A DNA stretch of 64,000 nt from NCBI GenBank assembly GCA_964483455.1, contig CAZACK010000019.1:1-64000 (forward strand), read 5' to 3'. The position numbers were made by a program, and so were the translations under genes. Numbering within the stretch: position 1 is the first letter of the stretch; each line of letters starts with the position of its first letter. Of this stretch, positions 36,043 through 45,085 are shown one piece after another. The DNA is from CAYZJD01 sp964483455 (GTDB lineage Bacteria; Acidobacteriota; Terriglobia; Bryobacterales; Bryobacteraceae). The notes below the pieces were generated by a model. It was not told the origin of the DNA, did no database searches, and saw nothing but the letters and a program-made list of their open reading frames with translations.

Positions 36043-37902
36043 TTGAATCCCGTGCGACTTCACAGGAACATGCCGGTCTGGTGGTTCGGCGCGATAGCCG
36101 GTCTGCTCGGACTGTTGGGGCTGTTGGCCTTCCTGCAATTCCGCTGGATCGACGCCGTGTCCAGCGCCGAGCGGGAACGCATGCAGGCTCATTTGCGCGC
36201 CGCCGGCAATCGCTTCGTCCAGGAATTCGATCGCGAACTGATGCGCGCCTGTCTGACCTTCGCGATCGCGCCGTTCGAGTGGAATCAGGATGGATGGATG
36301 GGTGTTGGCGAGCGATACCGCGCGTGGTCTCAGACGGCGGCCTACCCCGGACTGCTGCGCAATGCGTATGTAGCGTCCGGACGGGGGGACGGTGGACTTC
36401 GTTTGTACCGCTTCGATCCCCAGACGGACCGGATCGACTCCGCAGAGTGGCTTTTGAGACTCTCGCCGCTGCGCCGGCGGTTGGAGGCGCTCCTTCCGGA
36501 GGACTCGCCTGAATTCAGAGCGGCGCCTCGTCCCGTCCGGTGGCTGATTGAGGAGGAAGTCCCCGCCCTTGTCCTTGTGATCTCTCACGCTTCTCCCGGA
36601 GGTCCTGGCACCCAGGAGGCATCTCCATCTCCGGGCGGAGGCTCCCGGCGTGTTCCCGGCGCCTTGATTCTGGAACTCGATCTGCAATTCATTCAGCAAA
36701 CCCTGTTGCCACAACTGGCCCACAAGCACCTTAGCGCGCCGGGCGGACTCGATTACTTAGTGGCGGTGGTTACCCGGAGCGAGCCCCGGCGAACCATCTA
36801 TCTCTCTCCCGGCGCCTCGGACTCCTCTTTCTCGACGCCGGACCTGAGCGTGGCGCTGTTGGGACTCCAGGCGGAGGACGCCAATGCCCTGGCCCCGGCG
36901 ATCGGCTTCGAACCCAGGGAAACATCCTCCGGCCGGTTTCCCGGATGGAGGGGACCTCGCGCCGGCCCTCCTCACCGAGGCCGCGGGTTCGCGTTACAGA
37001 GCGTTCTTCCCGGCGTCGAAGGGCGCTGGCAATTACTGGTGACACACAGATCCGGATCGCTTGAGTCAGCCGTCGCCGGACTGCGGTCCCGCAACCTCGC
37101 CATCGCCTTTGCGATCCTGCTCATGCTGGCGGCCAGCGTCGGGCTGATCGTCGTCCTGACGCGGCGCGCGCAAAGACTCGCCAGGCTCCAGGCGGAATTT
37201 CTCGCCGGCATCTCCCACGAACTGCTGACCCCGTTAGCGGTCGTTCGCTCGGCTGCGGAAAACCTTGCCGACGGCGTGGCGGAGACCGGAGAGCAGGCCC
37301 AGCGCTACGGGGAAATGATTCACCGTCAGAGCCGCCGCTTGTCCGAGATGGTGCAGGATGCGCTGGGTTTCGCCGTGGCGCAAAGCCGGCCGCGAAGCCG
37401 GTTCCAGCCGGTGGCAGTAGCGGAAGCCATCCGCCGGGCCGTCGAGACGTGCCGTCCGGCCATCCTGGAGGCGGGCGTGGAACTGGTCGAGGAAATCGAG
37501 CCGGATCTGCCCCCCGTGAGAGGCGATGCCACCGCCCTGTCGCATGGCGTTCGCAATCTCCTCATGAACGGACTTCAATACGGAGGCGACGGAGGATGGC
37601 TCGCCGTGCGGGCGCGCCACGCCGCCGGCCGGCGGGGCCACGAGGTCGAGATCGCAGTCGAGGATCGAGGCCGGGGCATAGAGACCGGCGACCTTCCGCA
37701 CATTTTCGAACCTTTTTACCGCGGGCGGACTGCGGCCGCCTCACGTTTGCATGGGACCGGGTTGGGCTTGAGTCTTGTCAAGCGAATCGCCGAGGAGCAT
37801 GGAGGGCGCGTCAGCGTGACGAGCCGCCGCCCCACGGGAACTGTCTTCACCCTGCGGCTGCCGGCGGCGAGCCCTGGCGTCCGCGAGGAACGAGGAGGGT
37901 GA
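36043..37902 (+). CDS. Membrane sensor histidine kinase
   Basis: About 619 residues. TTG 36043 is the farthest start; GTG 36052 and ATG 36070 are alternatives. Helix 1 about 14-36 (GAIAGLLGLLGLLAFLQF), a periplasmic sensor about 40-345, helix 2 about 349-372, then HisKA with phospho-acceptor His392 in GISHELLTPLAVV and HATPase_c: N box NLLMNGLQYGGD, G1 EDRGRGIETGDLP, F box IFEPFYRG, G2 HGTGLGLSLVKRI. The H box has Leu where Arg is usual (HELRTP). TGA overlaps the response regulator ATG, so the pair is one operon. The signal is unknown. Confidence 0.93.
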   Translation: MNPVRLHRNMPVWWFGAIAGLLGLLGLLAFLQFRWIDAVSSAERERMQAHLRAAGNRFVQEFDRELMRACLTFAIAPFEWNQDGWMGVGERYRAWSQTAAYPGLLRNAYVASGRGDGGLRLYRFDPQTDRIDSAEWLLRLSPLRRRLEALLPEDSPEFRAAPRPVRWLIEEEVPALVLVISHASPGGPGTQEASPSPGGGSRRVPGALILELDLQFIQQTLLPQLAHKHLSAPGGLDYLVAVVTRSEPRRTIYLSPGASDSSFSTPDLSVALLGLQAEDANALAPAIGFEPRETSSGRFPGWRGPRAGPPHRGRGFALQSVLPGVEGRWQLLVTHRSGSLESAVAGLRSRNLAIAFAILLMLAASVGLIVVLTRRAQRLARLQAEFLAGISHELLTPLAVVRSAAENLADGVAETGEQAQRYGEMIHRQSRRLSEMVQDALGFAVAQSRPRSRFQPVAVAEAIRRAVETCRPAILEAGVELVEEIEPDLPPVRGDATALSHGVRNLLMNGLQYGGDGGWLAVRARHAAGRRGHEVEIAVEDRGRGIETGDLPHIFEPFYRGRTAAASRLHGTGLGLSLVKRIAEEHGGRVSVTSRRPTGTVFTLRLPAASPGVREERGG

Positions 37903-38585
37903 TGCCGAAACGGATCCTGATGGTCGAAGACGAGGCTGACCTCGCGGTGACGGTCACGGACCGCCTGCGGAAGGAGGGCTATCTCGCCGAGGCGGTCGAG
38001 GACGGAGAAACAGCCGTCGAGCTGGTCTTGTCGCGCACGTTCGACCTGATCATCCTGGATGTCCTGTTGCCTGGCAAGAGCGGTCTGGACGTCTGTCGTG
38101 ACCTGCGCCAGATGGGCGTCACCGTTCCCATCCTGATGCTCACCGCACGCAGCCAGCCGGTGGACAAGGTGCTGGGACTGAAAATCGGGGCTGACGACTA
38201 CGTCACCAAGCCGTTCGAGATGATGGAGCTTCTGGCGCGCATCGAGGCGTTGCTGCGCCGTGCTCAGGCTGCCGCCCCCGGAGGACCTGTCTTTGAGTTC
38301 GGCTCCGTCCGCGTCAATCTTCGCGGCGCCGAAGTGGAGCGGGACGGACAGCCCGTGCCTCTCGCGGCCCGGGAATTCCAGTTGCTTCACTACTTCATCG
38401 AGCACCGGGGCGCCGCCTTGTCACGCGAGCAACTGCTGAGGGACGTCTGGGGATACGAAGCGTCGCTGTCCACTCGGACCGTGGACGTTCACGTCGCCTG
38501 GCTGCGCCACAAGCTCGAGCCCGATCCCAAGAATCCCCGGTACATCCTCACCCTCCCGGGCATCGGCTACAAGTTCAACGGCTGA
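37902..38585 (+). CDS. OmpR-family response regulator
   Basis: 227 residues. Receiver domain: acidic pocket VEDEAD (Glu9-Asp10), phospho-acceptor Asp53 in IILDVLLPGKSG, Thr81 in LMLTARS and Lys103 in VTKPFEM. Winged helix from about 150, with EFQLLHYFIEHRGAALSREQ then TRTVDVHVAWLRHKLEPDP and YILTLPGIGYKF. Coupled to the kinase by a 1-bp overlap. Direct 11-bp-spaced boxes just downstream may be its binding sites. Confidence 0.96.
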   Translation: MPKRILMVEDEADLAVTVTDRLRKEGYLAEAVEDGETAVELVLSRTFDLIILDVLLPGKSGLDVCRDLRQMGVTVPILMLTARSQPVDKVLGLKIGADDYVTKPFEMMELLARIEALLRRAQAAAPGGPVFEFGSVRVNLRGAEVERDGQPVPLAAREFQLLHYFIEHRGAALSREQLLRDVWGYEASLSTRTVDVHVAWLRHKLEPDPKNPRYILTLPGIGYKFNG

Positions 38586-38600
38586 GCCGTGCCTCCGCCT

Positions 38601-38627
38601 GTTAAGACGGCGTAAAGAGCATTTAAC
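38601..38627 (+). promoter_or_regulatory. Candidate response-regulator boxes
   Basis: GTTAAGA (38601-38607) and GTAAAGA (38612-38618) are spaced 11 bp, and GTTAA/TTAAC also forms an inverted pair (38601-38605 and 38623-38627). This is the spacing of OmpR-type sites and precedes the Spy-like gene. Confidence 0.4.
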
Positions 38628-38702
38628 GACCATTTTGCCGCCTCGCCTATGCCCCACCGGACGGTTCTGCATCTTCACCAGCAGGAGGTTTCACCAGCAG
38701 AT

Positions 38703-39188
38703 ATGCGGAACAGACAACTTGGATTCATCGCCACGGCAGCGCTCTCGACGAGCCTGCTTTTCGGACAAGGACCGGGGATGGGCGGCCGGTTCGGTCCCGG
38801 TGCTGCCCCGGCCGATCCGCAGGTTCGGCAGGAGCGCCGGCTGAACTTCATGGCCACGTATCTCGGCCTGACGGACGCGCAAAAGGAACAGGCTGCGGCG
38901 ATCTTCGCGAACGCCGCCAAAGAGTCGGAGGCGCTGCGGCCGCTCATCCAGCAGGCGCAACTGGCTCTTCGAGGCGCCGCCAAGACCAACGCTTCGAATA
39001 TCGATGCGCTGGCCGCCGAGGTGGGCAAGCTGATGGGCCAGATGCAAGCCATCCACGCCAGGGCCTTTGGCGCTTTCTACCAGATCCTGACGCCCGACCA
39101 GCAGGCGAAGCTCGACCAGATGCATGACTCCTGCGAGGGAGGGTGCTTCGGGCTCGGAGGCGGCTTTGGCCGGCCTCATCATCGTTAA
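38703..39188 (+). CDS. Spy/CpxP-like periplasmic protein
   Basis: About 161 residues from ATG 38703 (MRNRQLGFIATAALSTSLLF), a signal peptide. LGLTDAQKEQAAAIFANAAK, LAAEVGKLMGQMQAIHARAF and YQILTPDQQAKLDQMH match the LTxxQ repeats of Spy/CpxP-type chaperones and metal-stress sensors. A Cys-Gly-rich tail (CEGGCFGLGGGFG) may bind metal. Located just after the two-component genes, suggesting it responds to or is regulated by envelope stress. Confidence 0.85.
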   Translation: MRNRQLGFIATAALSTSLLFGQGPGMGGRFGPGAAPADPQVRQERRLNFMATYLGLTDAQKEQAAAIFANAAKESEALRPLIQQAQLALRGAAKTNASNIDALAAEVGKLMGQMQAIHARAFGAFYQILTPDQQAKLDQMHDSCEGGCFGLGGGFGRPHHR

Positions 39189-39233
39189 GCACTTCACGAG
39201 GAGACGATCAGATTTTTCGAAAGGAGAGGCACC

Positions 39234-39545
39234 ATGAAACGCTTTACTCTCGCAAGCGCAATCGCTGCCGGCATCCTGGTGTTCACCGCACCCGGCATCG
39301 CGCAGGTCAGTGGTTCCACCCCCGGCTTTCAGACGCCGGGCTTCAATAGCAATGCCGGAACGAAGGGGAAGCGAAACGGTCCGAACGACGGAACCGGCAA
39401 CCAGGGCCAGCGGCCGCAGGACGGGACCGGTTACGGCGCCAAGTCCGGCAAGAAAGGCTCCGGAACTTGCGACGGCACCGGGCCCAAGGGCCAGGCCTCG
39501 CGGGGCCGGGGCTCGACGGGAGGCCGCGGCGGCGGCCGCCGCTAA
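39234..39545 (+). CDS. Small secreted glycine-rich protein
   Basis: 103 residues with signal peptide MKRFTLASAIAAGILVFTAP then GIAQ. The mature part is low in complexity, with repeated NDGTGNQGQ, QDGTGYGAK and CDGTGPKGQ units and a Gly/Arg tail. A good Shine-Dalgarno (AAAGGAGAG) precedes the ATG. Not a known enzyme; likely a structural or metal-associated exported polypeptide that follows the Spy-like gene. Confidence 0.8.
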   Translation: MKRFTLASAIAAGILVFTAPGIAQVSGSTPGFQTPGFNSNAGTKGKRNGPNDGTGNQGQRPQDGTGYGAKSGKKGSGTCDGTGPKGQASRGRGSTGGRGGGRR

Positions 39546-39608
39546 CCTGCCATCAAGTCCACAAGCCCGGACGAGAGGCCGCTGCTGTCGAGCTTCACGC
39601 ATCAAATC
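39546..39608. other. Start of intergenic stretch 39546-39881
   Basis: The 336-bp gap between the glycine-rich gene and the next gene contains the two hairpins listed next; the rest has no coding character that I can support. Confidence 0.5.
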
Positions 39609-39634
39609 GGAGCGGGGCTCAGACGCCCCGCTCC
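39609..39634 (+). terminator. Strong hairpin, probable terminator
   Basis: GGAGCGGGGC (39609-39618), loop TCAGAC, GCCCCGCTCC (39625-39634): ten perfect pairs, about 60 bp after the glycine-rich gene. No U run follows, so a factor-assisted or repeat role is possible. Confidence 0.55.
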
Positions 39635-39640
39635 GGTGCT

Positions 39641-39677
39641 TCCCAATTTCTCTTACTGGGGCGCAGCGAAATTGGGA
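39641..39677. repeat. Perfect 10-bp inverted repeat
   Basis: TCCCAATTTC (39641-39650) and GAAATTGGGA (39668-39677) flank a 17-nt loop. It lies next to the terminator-like hairpin and on either strand could fold. Confidence 0.6.
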
Positions 39678-39881
39678 GAAGCGCTCGGACGGGAGCAGAG
39701 TTCTCCCGAGCACCGCGCTCGTCGCGCCCTGGAAGCATCCACTGCTCTCCACGGGCGAAGCTCGCAGTCCTGCTGCGGGCGGCTGTGAATGGGGCCAGCT
39801 ATCTCAATTCCAGTCTTCCCAACGCGAGGCTCACGCGAGGGGTGCTGTTTATCGCGTTCGGCCAGGGGCTGGGCAATGCTG

Positions 39882-40862
39882 CTACTTGTACACCAACCAC
39901 CGACAGGGTCCGTCCGGCTCCGCTGGAAACTCGACCGGCCGCATCGGCGATCCCCAGTCGCGGGTGGTGAACATTTCCATCACGATCGGGCAGTGGGTGG
40001 AGTACCACGGCACGCCGGTGCGGTTCCAGGTCCAGACGTGCGGCTCGCGATTGGCGCCGCCGGTGGGATAGGGGCCAACGCCGGTGACGAGGTCGCCGGT
40101 TCGCAGCATGCCTCCGCTGCCGCAGGGGTCCAGTGAAATCACGTAGCGGCCGGGTTCCTCCCAGACGCGCACATCGCCGCGGCGGGTCTTCCCAGACAAG
40201 TGGCCCCGCATCCCCTCGACGGAAAGCTGGACCCGCTCGAGCGGCGTCATGTCTTGCCACGTCACGTAGCGCGCCTTCCAGCGCTGCTCGTAGGTGCGCG
40301 AAATCGCTTCCGGCACCGCCTCCTCGCCGCATGTCTGGGCGACGCGGGTGACCAGCTCGTGCGCCCAGGCGACAACAAAATCGTGGGGGATCAGGTATTC
40401 AAGCCAGACAGTTTCGAGGAGCGAGCGATCCACTGGCTTGTCGAAATCGTCGAGGAACTCTGCCCCGAGCGTGGCGGGATTCTCTTGCTGGCGCCCCAGC
40501 CGCTCGACGCGGCGTAGCCAGGCGTGCTGAAGCTCGGGCGCGGAACGGCGGATGAATCCGCCGCGCGGCTCCAGGGTGCTGCGGCTCGCGGCGGCGTGCG
40601 TTTCATCCCAGGCGGCGGCGTCTCCCCACTCCGCCAGAAAGGCGCTCAGGTCGCCGATCCAGTCGATCATGAACCGGTAAATGGTGGTATATTCTCCGAG
40701 CATGTAGCGGAGCAGCTCGCGGGCTTGGTCCGCTGAGCCGCCGTCGAGCGCCTGCTCGATCCGCCCATAGGTGGAGACTCCGAGTTCCTCCACGGGTTCG
40801 TCCTGGCGGATCGGACGGCCCAGAAGAAAGGAGTGGCCCAGCTTGACCATGACTGCTCGCAT
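39882..40862 (-). CDS. Conserved hypothetical protein
   Basis: About 326 residues. ATG 40862 (MRAVMVKLGHS) or 40850 are possible starts; the latter overlaps the divergent pseudogene's start in a CATG. Features: YRFMIDWIGDLSAFLAEWGD, EAVPEAISRTYEQRWKARYV, and a Cys-rich C-terminus with DPCGSGGML, STHCPIVMEMF and DGPCRWLVYK, which could bind a metal or cluster. I have seen this pattern only in proteins without assigned function. Intact, with normal coding character. Confidence 0.7.
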   Translation of the reverse strand: MRAVMVKLGHSFLLGRPIRQDEPVEELGVSTYGRIEQALDGGSADQARELLRYMLGEYTTIYRFMIDWIGDLSAFLAEWGDAAAWDETHAAASRSTLEPRGGFIRRSAPELQHAWLRRVERLGRQQENPATLGAEFLDDFDKPVDRSLLETVWLEYLIPHDFVVAWAHELVTRVAQTCGEEAVPEAISRTYEQRWKARYVTWQDMTPLERVQLSVEGMRGHLSGKTRRGDVRVWEEPGRYVISLDPCGSGGMLRTGDLVTGVGPYPTGGANREPHVWTWNRTGVPWYSTHCPIVMEMFTTRDWGSPMRPVEFPAEPDGPCRWLVYK

Positions 40863-41792
40863 TATACTTTCCGTGGCTTTTCTGGCCGCCGGCATGACGG
40901 CCGAGGAGCCGGCAACCACGCTGTACCTCGTGCCGAACACGCACGGAACCATCACCGGCTGGCTGGTTGATTTCAACACCTAGCGCAACTGCGTCCTCAA
41001 TAACTACCTCGATCATCTCGACCGGGTGAAGGCGGACCCGGAGTATCGCTTCGCGTGGTCCGAAGTGCCGAACCGGATCAGCCTGCTCGAGAGAACGATC
41101 GTTCTCCACCGGGACTACCCGAGAATCGACTTTGAGACCTCGCTCGACCTTCGCGCCACTGACCTCGTCGTCACCGCGGATTTCCACTGGCAGCCGATGT
41201 CAAGGAGCGGACCCGCGGCATCCCCTACGGGTATTCCTCACGCGACCCGGCCCGGCCCGCGCCGCCGGAGGATTACTATCTGAACGTCGACCACGCCACG
41301 TATGGTTACTCGGAGGCGATTTTGCCGGCGGTCCGCTGGTCCAGCTACCAGTTTGCGCGGGGCGGCGGACTGCCGCTGCTCGATCGCGGACTGACGAGCC
41401 ACGAACTGAACGGGCGAACAGTGACGCTGGCGCTGGTCAATGCGCAGGCCACGTATCGGAACCATTCCAACGAATTGCTCCGAGGCAGCGGTTCGCACCG
41501 CTTCGAGTATGCCCTCGTTCCCTACGGAGGAACGTGGCAGGAGGCGCGCGTGCCCCACCACAAGGCGACGATTACGAACATGATGGGAGAGAAGCCCTCT
41601 TCGCTGGCCGGCGGGCCAGGTTACGGATTCACCATCCGGCCGCAGCAGATCGTCACGCTCCGGTTCGGCACGAATTCCCGCGTGCCCGAACCTTCGCCCA
41701 TCCGGACCTGGAAGACGATCGTTCCGCCGGAGAGGCAGAAGACGCTGGAGAGGCGGATCCAGGCGAAGGGACACTCGCCGCGGAGATACTGA
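40849..41792 (+). pseudogene. GH38-like alpha-mannosidase with large internal deletion
   Basis: N-terminus ATTLYLVPNTHGTITGWLVD (HxHGT-like GH38 start) is interrupted by TAG at 40981-40983 and continues LNNYLDHLDRVKADPEYRFA, WSEVPN. Immediately after position 41090 the text jumps to the C-terminal beta-sandwich (TIVLHRDYPRIDFETSLDLR), skipping the whole catalytic part; one base is missing near 41184, after which RTRGIPYGYSSRDP through LALVNAQATYRNHSNELLRG is continuous. The junction holds a 16-bp perfect palindrome (41091-41106). Clearly non-functional. Confidence 0.85.
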
Positions 41793-44007
41793 CGGGCTCC
41801 CGTTTCCGCCGCTTGCCCATCTCCAGCCGCAGCCACCCGATGTCCTTGTCGGCGTGACAGATGAGGCAGGCGTTCGGGCTGTCTCTCTGGCCGAAGCGGG
41901 CGGTCATCTCGGCGTTGGGGATTTCGTCGATTTCGTGCGAGCCGGCCTTGAACAGCACGGTGCTCATGATCGGCGGCATATGGCAGGCCACGCAGCGGCT
42001 TCCCGTGGACGAGGGCTTGTGCCTCGTGTGCGCCTCGAGCTTCGCTCCCCCGTAATCCGGGTGGCACTGTAAGCACATGCGGTCCGGATCGTCGCCGAAC
42101 TTCACCGCCTTCGTGTTCGTTGCGGCGTCGGCCGCGTGCGGGTCGTGGCAGTGGCCGCAGTGCGCCGCGCCTTTCTGGTAGCATTTCGACCGCAGGAAGG
42201 ACTCCACGATGAAGGACACCACGCGGAAGCGGCCGTCTTTGTAAAAGGCCCGCCGCGCCAGTTCCGCGTAAGGACGGATCTTGAACCGTGGAAAGAAGTC
42301 CTCGAAGCCTTCCCGGTAGTTCCACTCGCCGTTTGGCCCGTGCTCGCGTTTCGCCGATTGCAGGTGGCAGATGCCGCACATGTCCACGTAATCGCGGGCG
42401 CTCACCATGCCGTACTCGATGGCGAGTTCGAGCGGCGGCCGCGAGCCGGGCGCGGCGGCGCGCATGGCGGCGTTATGCGCGGCGCCCGGCCCGTGACACG
42501 TCTCGCAGTTGACTCCGCCCTCGGCGATCTCCAGGATGTCCGGATCGATCGGGCCGGGCCTGGTCTGGCGTAACTGGCTGGTGTGGCAGGGCGCGCAGTG
42601 CACGAGGTAGGCGGTGTTCGGAGTATGTTCGGGGAAGTTCGCGAGCACAGTCCGCTCGGAGTCCGGCGGATCGACCATCCTCCAGAAACTCAGCCAGCGG
42701 CTCTCGATCATGCTGTACTGAAGCGGGAATACGTGGATTTGCCCGTTCTCCAGGCGCGTGGCGTAGGTCTGCTGCCATTTTGATCCGATGGTGTAATCCA
42801 CGCGATACCGCTTCCACTGGCCGGCTTTGTCGCGGACAGAGAAGTAATGCCGTCCGTCGTTCTGGAACATGCGGGCGGCGACAAGTCCCTTCTCGTCTTC
42901 CCAGGACTGGTCCTGGAAGTTGCCGCACACGTTTTCGAACTTGTACGGCCGGAACATCCGGGCATGCCCCGTCTGGGCCCAGTGCTCATAGATGGCGCGA
43001 TGGCAGGGCCGGCAGGAGTCCGACCCGGCGTAGTGGACCGGCGTCCCGGTCCGGCGGCGCGCGGCCAGGTCCGATGCGCGGCTTCGCTCCGCCGACACTG
43101 CTTTCTGGAGGTCCCGCAGGAACTCGTCGAAGGCGGGCCTGGGCGCGTAGGGCCAGATGTCGTACGCCTTCCGAAGGCGCTGTTCGGCCTGGCGCCGGTA
43201 CCCGCCGTCCGCTTGACAGGCGGCGGAGAAGGCCACTGCCGCGTCCCTCACGCGGGCTTGCGCCATGCGGGTCAGCCCGAGCGCATAAGCCGTGCCCGCG
43301 TCATTACTAAGCAGCCAGGACTGCTCCAGATAATCCCCGGCTTGCGCCAGCTTGTCCCGGCGCCGTTCATCGGACGCCGCCAAGCCCTCCGCTGCCGTGG
43401 CTTTGCCCAGCACATAGTAACTCGATGCTCGCAATCCTCTCTCGTGTACGGCCCACTCCTTTTCGGAGAAGGCGGACGGCGAGCTGAACCGGTCCAGCCA
43501 CTCGAGGGCCGCCTGGGCGGACTCCGCGGCTTCTGCGGTCAAGCCCTGCTCAAGCTGCACGGCCGCGAGCGGAACGAGCAGCATCGGATTCTCCGGCAGG
43601 ATCTCGAGCGACCGCCGGGCGTGCTCGATCGCCCCCTTGGAGTCGCCAAGGTCGATGCACGCCTTGGCGGCGATTTCGTAGACCGGCGCCAGGAACGCGG
43701 ACTGCGGAAAGTCGGCGAGGAACGTTTCGGCCAGCTTCCGCCGCTCGGCGGGGCTGCGTTTCCGGAACAGCGCTGCGAACGCTTTCCGCTCCCGTGGATC
43801 CTGGATCTGGTCGAGGATACTCGACGTCTTGGAAACGGCGGAAGCCTCGGCGGCCGCTTCGACGACCCTGGCTTCGAGCGCCCGGGCCGGATCCGCGGGC
43901 TGGGGGGAGGATTCACAGCACGGCGCCCGTTGCGCGACGCCCGCCCGCGCGCACAAAACGAGCGTCACCGCCAGCCATCGCGTTCGCCCGGGACTCCAGC
44001 CGCGCAT
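41653..44007 (-). CDS. Octaheme c-type cytochrome with TPR-like N-domain
   Basis: A 784-residue exported protein (signal to about GVAQ). Residues about 60-320 are helical TPR-like repeats (AAKACIDLGDSKGAIEHARR; LLVPLAAVQLEQGLTAEAAE). Then eight CxxCH heme sites: CRPCH, CAPCH, CETCH, CGICH, CGHCH, CLQCH, CVACH and CLICH. This is a cytochrome-c554-like electron carrier of the periplasm. The last 45 residues after WLRLEMGKRRK are low-complexity and lie opposite the mannosidase relic (41653-41792), so the native stop may have been lost. Confidence 0.88.
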   Translation of the reverse strand: MRGWSPGRTRWLAVTLVLCARAGVAQRAPCCESSPQPADPARALEARVVEAAAEASAVSKTSSILDQIQDPRERKAFAALFRKRSPAERRKLAETFLADFPQSAFLAPVYEIAAKACIDLGDSKGAIEHARRSLEILPENPMLLVPLAAVQLEQGLTAEAAESAQAALEWLDRFSSPSAFSEKEWAVHERGLRASSYYVLGKATAAEGLAASDERRRDKLAQAGDYLEQSWLLSNDAGTAYALGLTRMAQARVRDAAVAFSAACQADGGYRRQAEQRLRKAYDIWPYAPRPAFDEFLRDLQKAVSAERSRASDLAARRRTGTPVHYAGSDSCRPCHRAIYEHWAQTGHARMFRPYKFENVCGNFQDQSWEDEKGLVAARMFQNDGRHYFSVRDKAGQWKRYRVDYTIGSKWQQTYATRLENGQIHVFPLQYSMIESRWLSFWRMVDPPDSERTVLANFPEHTPNTAYLVHCAPCHTSQLRQTRPGPIDPDILEIAEGGVNCETCHGPGAAHNAAMRAAAPGSRPPLELAIEYGMVSARDYVDMCGICHLQSAKREHGPNGEWNYREGFEDFFPRFKIRPYAELARRAFYKDGRFRVVSFIVESFLRSKCYQKGAAHCGHCHDPHAADAATNTKAVKFGDDPDRMCLQCHPDYGGAKLEAHTRHKPSSTGSRCVACHMPPIMSTVLFKAGSHEIDEIPNAEMTARFGQRDSPNACLICHADKDIGWLRLEMGKRRKREPVSISAASVPSPGSASPASSASPAERSSSRSGWAKVRARGNSCRTGA

Positions 44008-44113
44008 CCGACCGAGTCAACGTTAGCACGGGCGAATTTCGGAATCAAGGATTTCTTGGGCCGATACACCTCCGAACTGGCTGGTCCACACGATTCGATA
44101 TCCTTGTTCTCGC

Positions 44114-45085
44114 ATGCCGAAATCCGGAACGCCGAAGGAAACGCGCAGGTTCGGGATCGGTGAATGGTTCGCCCGCCCCTTTCACCGCCTCACCCCAAGG
44201 GAGCGACAGCAGTTGGCCGAAATCGCGCTGTCACGCTCCCACGTGTCGTGTCCTCCTCGCGTCACTTGCCAGACCTTCGCCCCTCAGGCCGTACCTGGAG
44301 GCAAGACGGTCTGCACCAAGGCAGGAGGGGTGTGCTCGCTGCGAGAGTACACGCGGATTGACGACGGCAAGTCTGTCGGTGTGAGCCTGGCCGGAAACCT
44401 CCGAGTCACCTGCCCGTACCGGTTCGCCGAGAACGGAACGGTCTTCGAATGGATCGGGCGAGAAGTTCTCGGAACGTCCGCCCCGCTCGTCGTCCGGGAA
44501 CTGGAATTCCTTGAAGCAGCTCAAGAAGGGTCCGCTGATGCGAAGGAAGTTGGACAGATCGACAACGTCCTCATCCATCCGACCCGGTTTCCGCTCCACT
44601 GGTGCGCTCTCGAAATCCAGGCGGTGTACTTCTCCGGGAGGTCCATGGCGGAGGAATTGCGCCGGCTGAAGACCGATACCTCGCGCATCCCCTTCCCGTC
44701 CGAAGTACGCCGTCCCGATTATCGAAGCAGCGGCCCGAAGCGCCTCATGCCGCAACTTCAGATCAAGGTTCCGTCCCTCCGTCGATGGGGCAGGAAGATG
44801 GCGGTTGTCATTGACGAGGAGTTCTTTGGGGCGCTGGGCAAGATGGATGACGTCTCGGACATCTCAAACTGCGACATCGCTTGGTTTGTGGTTCGCTTTG
44901 AGGAGGCTGCCGACGGATCGTTCGCGCTACGGCCAGCCTTCCGGCGATTCACGACACTGGAACGCGCCGTGGAAGGCCTGACGGGAGGAACCCCGGTCAC
45001 GCTATCCCGGTTTGAAACAGCAATTGCTGGGAAGGTAGCGCGACTGTATCCCGACCACGCAGCCAGCTTAGGTCTCGTCCGATGA
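44114..45085 (+). CDS. NotI-family type II restriction endonuclease
   Basis: A 323-residue protein matching the NotI fold: a Cys cluster at 46, 52, 67, 74 and 100 (SCPPRVTCQT, CTKAGGVCSLRE, CPYRF) like the iron-binding domain of NotI, then a PD-(D/E)xK-type core with Asp150 in QIDNVLIHP and Glu167-x-Gln169 in CALEIQAVYFSG, which corresponds to the E-x-Q catalytic variant of NotI. It should cleave a long DNA site. The gene is tail-to-tail with a methyltransferase gene overlapping by 89 bp, forming one restriction-modification system. Its recognition site need not be that of NotI. Confidence 0.82.
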   Translation: MPKSGTPKETRRFGIGEWFARPFHRLTPRERQQLAEIALSRSHVSCPPRVTCQTFAPQAVPGGKTVCTKAGGVCSLREYTRIDDGKSVGVSLAGNLRVTCPYRFAENGTVFEWIGREVLGTSAPLVVRELEFLEAAQEGSADAKEVGQIDNVLIHPTRFPLHWCALEIQAVYFSGRSMAEELRRLKTDTSRIPFPSEVRRPDYRSSGPKRLMPQLQIKVPSLRRWGRKMAVVIDEEFFGALGKMDDVSDISNCDIAWFVVRFEEAADGSFALRPAFRRFTTLERAVEGLTGGTPVTLSRFETAIAGKVARLYPDHAASLGLVR

